Shown here: positions 53,208 through 57,982 of the stretch, one piece after another | How the letters are laid out: each line of letters begins with the position of its first letter | Position numbering within the stretch: the first letter of the stretch is position 1 | NCBI GenBank assembly: GCA_015272515.1 | Contig: JACYLN010000145.1 | Coordinates: 1 to 57,982, forward strand | Length of the DNA stretch: 57,982 nt | Reading direction: 5' to 3' | From: Leptolyngbyaceae cyanobacterium C42_A2020_001 | Lineage (GTDB): Bacteria; Cyanobacteriota; Cyanobacteriia; Leptolyngbyales; Leptolyngbyaceae | Program-made: the position numbers and the translations under genes | Notes under the pieces: generated by a model | Told to the model about the DNA's origin: nothing | Database searches by the model: none | The model's input: only the letters and a program-made list of their open reading frames with translations

Positions 53208-53472
53208 GACTTGTCCCAAAACGCCACTGCTAAGATTCCAAGATTTCCCGGAGACTGTCAATGCCCAGTCAACTCAGGTTCAGTAATATTCGTGAGAATC
53301 AGTGTTTTCACGCGCACATAGAGCCTGACGATCGCGAGATTGTGAAGTAAGCTTGAGAAAACTGTGACGCTTCCCTGGTCAACAACGCATAATTGCAGGT
53401 AGCACGGGTAATCAATTGAGTCCATCAATTGAGAATGAGACGCTAACGCTTGGGGTAGCCGGAGATTGGATG

Positions 53473-54456
53473 ATGGTTCAATTCACGATTCAGCCAGACA
53501 GTGACATTCCAGCATCAACACAGCTTTATAACCAGATCCTTTTCGCGATCGCATCTCGTCAGTTTCCTCCAGGGCACCGCCTACCCAGCACTCGCCAATT
53601 GGCAATGCAAACCGGCTTGCACCGCAATACCATTAGCAAAGTTTATCGCCAGCTTGAAGAAGCCGGTGTGGTAGATGCTCAGGCAGGATCGGGAATTTAT
53701 GTGCGGGATCAGACTCAGGAGGGCAATTCTAAGGCGCGATCACCCATTCTCGATCAGCATCCAGAAGCTTACAAGCTGGTGCAAGGGAGCTTGGATGAGT
53801 TATTGCGGCGTGGATGTTCGCTCAGTCAGGCGCGGGAATTGTTTTTGGCAGAAATCGATTGGCGGTTGCGCTGTAGTGCTCAGGTGCTAGTCACCGTACC
53901 AACACACGATATCGGCAATGGCGAGGTATTAATGCGAGAGCTGAAACACGCTCTCAATATTCCTGTACAGCTCGTTCCTTTAGAAGAACTTAACCAGGTG
54001 TTGGATCAAACTCGCTCTGGAACAGTTGTGACCAGTCGTTATTTTATTGCTCAAGCTGAGGAAATTGCCGCACCCAAATCGGTTCGTGTGATTCCGGTTG
54101 ATATTTATGATTTTGATGAAGAAATTAAGCTGATTAAAAAGTTGCCTAAGGAAACCTGTTTAGGCATCGTCAGCCTTAGCTCTGGCACATTAGGGGTTGC
54201 CGAAGTGATTATCCATAGCCTACGGGGTGATGATCTGTTAGTGATGACGGCGCAACTGGGTGATTCTTACAAAATGAGCGCGATCGCCCGCAGTGCCCAA
54301 ACCATCATCAGCGATCAAGCAAGTTGTGCTGCCGTTAAAGCAGCGATCGCGAACGTCCGAGAAGAACTAATTCGCCCACCCCAACTGATTTGCTGCGAAA
54401 ATTTCATCGTTTCAAAATCCATTAACTTGTTGAAGCGCGAATTAGGACTGGAATAA
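53473..54456 (+). CDS. plmA: GntR-family regulator PlmA
   Basis: A 327-residue transcription factor. The N-terminal GntR winged helix (about residues 15-85) reads LYNQILFAIASRQFPPGHRL, PSTRQLAMQTGLHRNTISKV and YRQLEEAGVV; the C-terminal portion has no aminotransferase or UTRA domain but a conserved domain of its own. The length and the block MVQFTIQPDSDIPASTQLYN fit cyanobacterial PlmA, which is found in the PII-PipX network and was first linked to plasmid maintenance. I chose ATG 53473, eight bases after GGAG; ATG 53470 is also possible. It is monocistronic, convergent with the DUF4278 gene. Confidence 0.8.
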   Translation: MVQFTIQPDSDIPASTQLYNQILFAIASRQFPPGHRLPSTRQLAMQTGLHRNTISKVYRQLEEAGVVDAQAGSGIYVRDQTQEGNSKARSPILDQHPEAYKLVQGSLDELLRRGCSLSQARELFLAEIDWRLRCSAQVLVTVPTHDIGNGEVLMRELKHALNIPVQLVPLEELNQVLDQTRSGTVVTSRYFIAQAEEIAAPKSVRVIPVDIYDFDEEIKLIKKLPKETCLGIVSLSSGTLGVAEVIIHSLRGDDLLVMTAQLGDSYKMSAIARSAQTIISDQASCAAVKAAIANVREELIRPPQLICCENFIVSKSINLLKRELGLE

Positions 54457-54457
54457 C

Positions 54458-54493
54458 AAAAAAGTGGCATGGAGCTGAACTTTCCATGCCACT
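54458..54493 (-). terminator. Rho-independent terminator of the DUF4278 gene
   Basis: AGTGGCATGGA (54463-54473) pairs exactly with TCCATGCCACT (54483-54493), nine-base loop, with a T-run on the minus strand. It sits after the stop of the minus-strand gene at 54586 and also directly after plmA, so it may serve both. Confidence 0.85.
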
Positions 54494-54585
54494 ATCTCTG
54501 CCTGGAAGAAGAGCAGAGTCAAAGGGATAAATTAAATACTACCCGCCTTGCTGCTTCTCCCATTGACCTGACGTGCAATCTTGCA

Positions 54586-55038
54586 CTACAAAGCGAGTTC
54601 TCTAGACTCGGCTTCAAGTAGGCTAACCAGGCTTTGATCTCCTCGTTCTCTTGCCGCTTGTAATCGACGTTCTAAATTGCGTCGAAGATTGTCTCGATGA
54701 ACTCTAGACACTTCTCGGACAACTGCGGCTGTGGTGCTAGGAGTCACCGACTTTTGCGGTTCTGCTGTCAGTTGAGTGCTTCCATCAACCAGATTTTTGG
54801 TATACTTCACGCCGCGATAGGTCAACACTTGGGTTGAGCGCAAGGCGGGAATTGACAACGCAGCCGCAACCTGATCCGTTGTGTATCGATTTCCACGGTA
54901 GGTCAAAGGATAACAGCTCTCTTGTAATGCTCGGCAACGCTGTTGAACATCTCGATTGTGAGTGAGAATATCTGTCTCACGAACTTCTAGAGAGGAGTGA
55001 TTGTATTCGTAACTGGCACCGCGATAAGTGAGTCTCAT
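54586..55038 (-). CDS. DUF4278 protein
   Basis: A 150-residue cyanobacterial protein with three copies of the DUF4278 core, (R)LTYRGxxY: MRLTYRGASYEYN at the start, CYPLTYRGNRYTT near residue 45 and QVLTYRGVKYTKN near residue 73. The C-terminal third is basic and helical (RVHRDNLRRNLERRLQAARE). Function is unknown; the small beta-hairpin repeats suggest binding. No signal peptide. ATG 55038 is preceded by GAGGCGAATAT. It is monocistronic and has its own terminator. Confidence 0.85.
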   Translation of the reverse strand: MRLTYRGASYEYNHSSLEVRETDILTHNRDVQQRCRALQESCYPLTYRGNRYTTDQVAAALSIPALRSTQVLTYRGVKYTKNLVDGSTQLTAEPQKSVTPSTTAAVVREVSRVHRDNLRRNLERRLQAARERGDQSLVSLLEAESRELAL

Positions 55039-55469
55039 ATATTCGCCTCGTGAACAAAAGGGTTCTTGGGTTTGTTAGAGGCGCGTTCCTTCGGGTCAGT
55101 CCCTACTTCCGTCTTATTTGCGATCGCAAAAGTAATTTGCATCACAAACAAGATGAACGATTTCTAATCTTTCTGTAGCATATCTTACCGTTTTAGAGGA
55201 AGTGTCTTTCTTAAGGAAGATTCATCAAAGAATCATGACAAGACTGTCTGTTAAAAGCGCATCGAGGCACAGCAAAGGGCACTTCTGGCATCGTTTCTAT
55301 CCTGCTTTCAGCACCTGAGAGAGATTGAGAATCGTGACAATGTCTACCAGCCCCCTAGTAGACGACTGCTGATTGAAACGTTACGTTGTAGGCAGTTCTC
55401 AGCCATACTCAAATGCGAACTGGCTGATTTGTCGTTCTCCTCTCGTTGTTAAGTTACATTTATAAAGCT
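55039..55469. other. Non-coding region between DUF4278 and the HAD gene
   Basis: About 430 bases holding the divergent promoters of the two genes. Part is AT-rich (55130-55250); nothing resembles an RNA gene or a repeat. A weak TTG-initiated extension of the HAD gene (from 55446) lies at its end. Confidence 0.5.
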
Positions 55470-56093
55470 GTGAAGGTCATCATCTTCGACTTTGATGGAA
55501 CGATCGCCGATTCGTTTGAAGCCGTCCTGAAAATTTCCAATCGATTAGCGGCAGAGTTTGGTTATCCAAAAGCACAACCAGAAGATATTAGCCGCTTAAA
55601 GAACCTGAGTTCGCGGGAAGTCGTTCGGCAATCAAAGGTTTCTCCGTTTAAACTGCCATTTCTGTTGCGGCGGTTGCGTTGTGAACTTAACCGCGAAATT
55701 CACCGCCTCAAACCCATTCCAGGAATGAAATCCGCCCTTTTAATGTTGAAGCAACAGGGCAACCAGCTTGGTATTGTCACCTCCAACTCTTGCGAGAACG
55801 TAGCTGCTTTTCTAGAAGCTCAGGAGTTAAGTGATGTATTTGACTTTATTGGCTCTGGGTTAGCGCTGTTTGGTAAGGGGCGTGTGATTCAACGAATTCT
55901 TAAACAACACAATCTCAATCCGGCGGATGTCATTTATGTTGGTGATGAAACCCGCGATATTGAAGCAGCACGGAAAATTGGCATTCAGGTGATTGCTGTC
56001 AGTTGGGGCTTTAACTCCAGTCAAGCCCTCGCAGCCGAAAAACCAGATTTTCTAATTCATCAACCAGAAGAATTGCTGGAAGTTGTTGCTTGA
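55470..56093 (+). CDS. HAD-family phosphatase (phosphoglycolate phosphatase-like)
   Basis: A 207-residue haloacid dehalogenase-type hydrolase. Motif I is FDFDGT (Asp5 region), motif II is VTSNS, motif III is Lys in GKGRVIQRIL and motif IV is VGDETRDIEAA. A small helical cap (about residues 15-80) resembles the phosphoglycolate phosphatase group. It would dephosphorylate a small cytoplasmic metabolite. The start is uncertain: GTG 55470 (MKVIIFDFDGTIAD) matches family N-termini, while TTG 55446 would add eight residues. It precedes the ABC ATPase gene by 51 bases. Confidence 0.85.
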   Translation: MKVIIFDFDGTIADSFEAVLKISNRLAAEFGYPKAQPEDISRLKNLSSREVVRQSKVSPFKLPFLLRRLRCELNREIHRLKPIPGMKSALLMLKQQGNQLGIVTSNSCENVAAFLEAQELSDVFDFIGSGLALFGKGRVIQRILKQHNLNPADVIYVGDETRDIEAARKIGIQVIAVSWGFNSSQALAAEKPDFLIHQPEELLEVVA

Positions 56094-56144
56094 GTGGAAT
56101 GCTAGAGTACTGGAATTAAAATTCTGTTCGTCACCCTCTGCTGA

Positions 56145-57932
56145 ATGAACGACTCTTTGCTTTGTGTTGATCGTTTGCGAGTTGCCTATCCCGATCGCAG
56201 TGCCATCTTCAGCCCAGAAACACCCCTCAGTTGGGCAGTAGATGATGTGTCGTTTATGTTGCAACCGGGCGATCGCATGGGCTTGGTGGGGGAGTCGGGC
56301 TGCGGCAAATCTACGCTGGGACGCGCCATAATGCGGTTGTTGCCAGATGGGAGTCAAACCGAAGGTGCGATCGCCTTTGCAGGCAAATCGGTGTTAGAGC
56401 TTTCCCCAAGAGAACTGCAACACTTTCGAGGGGAAGAAGTAGCTCTGGTGTTTCAAGACCCCATGACCCGCCTTGATCCCTTAATGACCATTGGGCAACA
56501 CTGCATTGAAACCCTCCAATCGCACCACTCCCGCCTCTCCCAACGGCAGGCAAAAGCTCAAGCGATCGCAACCCTGGAAGCAGTCAACATTCCGGCAAAA
56601 CGCTGGTCCCAGTATCCCCATGAATTTAGTGGCGGGATGCGGCAACGAGTGGCGATCGCGCTTGCATTACTCCTCAATCCCAAATTGATCATTGCTGACG
56701 AACCCACCACTAGTCTGGATGTCACCGTTTCTGCCCAAATTTTACAAGAACTCACTCGCCTCTGCACCGAACGCCAGATGGCGCTGTTGCTAATCTCTCA
56801 CGATTTAGCTCTAGTTGGGGAATATTGCGATCGCATCGCCGTAATGTACAACGGCAAATTTGTTGAAACAGGCTCTACGCAGACAGTTTTACAACATCCC
56901 CAACATCCCTACACGCGATCGCTACTGCAAGCGGCACTGCATATTCAGCCAGGGGGGAGGCAGGAGGTAGAAGGGGAGGAAGATGAGGGAAATGGGGGAG
57001 AAATTCAAAACTCTCCAACGCCTCAATCTCCAATCTCCAATCCTCAATCTGCAATTCCAAACCCTCCCTCCCCATCTTCCCCATCTCCCCCACCCCAGTT
57101 CCCCACCCCTATCCTCTTCCTCCGCGATCTCTCTAAGCACTACGTTCTCGAAACCAACCCGATCGCACGGCTGTTCTCAGGCGCTGACGAAACGATTCGG
57201 GCAGTAGATAACATCAGACTGGAAGTGTACCCAGGAGAAACGTTGGGATTGGTGGGAGAATCAGGCTGTGGTAAAAGCACGTTGTCACGCACGATTCTGC
57301 AACTGATTCGCCCTACGTCTGGATTGGTGCAGTTTCAAGGGCAAGACCTGACGCAACTCTCACGGCAGCAAATGCAGCAGCAGCGACGACAGATGCAAAT
57401 GGTGTTTCAAGATCCTCGCGCCTGCCTCAACCCGATGATGACAGTGGGACAAAGTATTGCTGACCCGCTCCTGATTCACCAATTAGCCACGCTGGAAATA
57501 GCGAAAGAGCAAGTTTTGCAGATGCTAGAACGGGTGAAGCTAGTTCCTGCTGAGGAATTTTACCAGCGTTATCCTTCTGAACTATCGGGAGGGCAACAGC
57601 AGCGAGTCGCGATCGCCCGTGCTTTGATTACCCATCCGCAACTGGTGATTTGCGATGAGCCTGTGAGTATGCTGGATGCCACAGTTCAGGCGCAAGTGCT
57701 GGATTTGATGCGAGAGCTGAAGGCAGAATTTAACCTCACCTATCTGTTTATTACCCATGATTTGTGGGTAGCACGCTCATTTTGCGATCGCATTGCAGTG
57801 ATGCGATCCGGGCAAATTGTGGAACTGGGAACCACCGAAGCAGTGTTTGCTCAGCCCCAGCACCCCTACACCCAAACGCTCCTCCAGGCAGCACCCCTAC
57901 TTACTATGTATTCCATACCAAAAGAAAAATGA
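56145..57932 (+). CDS. Double-ATPase ABC transporter subunit (DppD-DppF fusion type)
   Basis: A 595-residue protein with two complete ATP-binding cassettes. Both have the Walker A motif GESGCGKST, a signature ([15 protein letters not shown] and [16 protein letters not shown]) and Walker B with [12 protein letters not shown] and [12 protein letters not shown]. The pair is like the oligopeptide/nickel importer ATPases DppD and DppF in one chain, as in GsiA/YejF. A low-complexity linker of about 54 residues (269-323), encoded by the pyrimidine-rich repeat, joins them. Cytoplasmic, energising import of a peptide-like substrate; no permease or binding-protein gene is in the window. Confidence 0.93.
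   Translation: MNDSLLCVDRLRVAYPDRSAIFSPETPLSWAVDDVSFMLQPGDRMGLVGESGCGKSTLGRAIMRLLPDGSQTEGAIAFAGKSVLELSPRELQHFRGEEVALVFQDPMTRLDPLMTIGQHCIETLQSHHSRLSQRQAKAQAIATLEAVNIPAKRWSQYPHEFSGGMRQRVAIALALLLNPKLIIADEPTTSLDVTVSAQILQELTRLCTERQMALLLISHDLALVGEYCDRIAVMYNGKFVETGSTQTVLQHPQHPYTRSLLQAALHIQPGGRQEVEGEEDEGNGGEIQNSPTPQSPISNPQSAIPNPPSPSSPSPPPQFPTPILFLRDLSKHYVLETNPIARLFSGADETIRAVDNIRLEVYPGETLGLVGESGCGKSTLSRTILQLIRPTSGLVQFQGQDLTQLSRQQMQQQRRQMQMVFQDPRACLNPMMTVGQSIADPLLIHQLATLEIAKEQVLQMLERVKLVPAEEFYQRYPSELSGGQQQRVAIARALITHPQLVICDEPVSMLDATVQAQVLDLMRELKAEFNLTYLFITHDLWVARSFCDRIAVMRSGQIVELGTTEAVFAQPQHPYTQTLLQAAPLLTMYSIPKEK
56951..57112 (+). repeat. Pyrimidine-rich repeat inside the ABC ATPase gene
   Basis: Coding strand: GAAATTCAAAACTCTCC, then CAATCTCCAATCTCCAATCC, AATCTGCAATTCC and runs of CCCCATC. 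It shares the AAATTCAAAA start and CAATCTC units with the shc and hpnB blocks and adds an Asn/Gln/Ser/Pro-rich linker between the two ATPase halves. Confidence 0.8.
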
Positions 57933-57934
57933 AC

Positions 57935-57959
57935 TACCCCGCCACAAGCGGACGGGGTA
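57935..57959 (+). terminator. Hairpin after the ABC ATPase gene
   Basis: TACCCCG (57935-57941) pairs with CGGGGTA (57953-57959) three bases beyond the stop codon. There is no T-run, so it may be a weak terminator or 3' stabiliser. Confidence 0.5.
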
Positions 57960-57982
57960 TCAGAATCAAAAAAGAGCAAGCT

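Overview
The window is from a cyanobacterial chromosome. The octamer GCGATCGC (HIP1) occurs throughout, and several genes belong to characteristically cyanobacterial families: a PlmA-type GntR regulator, an RRM-only Rbp protein, DUF4278, a DICT-domain kinase, pentapeptide-repeat proteins, and aromatic-carotenoid and hopanoid genes. Base composition (about 50% GC) and gene content fit a filamentous or Leptolyngbya-like lineage, but I cannot name the genus from sequence alone.

Layout. 1-2.3 kb is an atypical, HIP1-free stretch. A Dam-type methylase, a composite dienelactone-hydrolase segment and a P-loop kinase, all on the minus strand, are separated by two sites with the full architecture of integron attC sites (R and L boxes, unpaired spacer, one extrahelical G). 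No integrase is present, so this looks like an integrase-less cassette cluster. 2.8-8.7 kb carries a pentapeptide-repeat protein, a membrane-anchored Ig-like/beta-propeller protein, a 2OG-Fe(II) oxygenase and an M23 peptidase. 8.9-11.9 kb has a LivH-type permease, a repeat-rich non-coding region (a small inverted-repeat element inside a dispersed repeat, structured hairpins, a CRISPR-like repeat pair) and a LOG-family protein. 12-15 kb has a six-repeat calcium-type secreted protein and a DUF1348 protein.

15.4-23.3 kb is a tight two-partner secretion operon: filamentous-haemagglutinin-like exoprotein, ShlB/FhaC transporter and a TPR-CHAT caspase-like protein. 23.7-25.3 kb holds an Rbp protein, a small membrane protein and a parvulin-like protein. 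25.4-29 kb holds a CruH-like Rieske oxygenase, a DUF29 protein and a CruE-like Rieske/FAD carotene desaturase, suggesting aromatic carotenoid (synechoxanthin-type) synthesis. 29.3-40 kb is mostly housekeeping: a histidine-kinase-like protein lacking its phospho-acceptor His, MurE, a glutaredoxin-like protein, CysH, an SDR, DUF1350, an SbcD-like phosphoesterase, GcvT and GcvH.

40-52.5 kb is a hopanoid locus: squalene synthase, HpnH, HpnA, an RND permease translationally coupled to HpnA, a ferritin-like di-iron protein, an HpnG-like phosphorylase, HpnB and squalene-hopene cyclase, with LexA embedded. Squalene synthase and cyclase make the hopene core, HpnH adds adenosyl, the HpnG-like enzyme removes adenine, HpnA/HpnB probably act on side chains or sugars, and the RND and di-iron proteins are plausible but unproven transport and modification partners. 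52.5-58 kb holds a second dienelactone hydrolase, PlmA, DUF4278, a HAD phosphatase and a double-ATPase ABC protein.

A pyrimidine-rich dispersed repeat lies in non-coding DNA and, in the same reading frame, inside three genes (hpnB, shc, the ABC ATPase), where it adds Ser/Pro/Asn/Gln-rich linkers.
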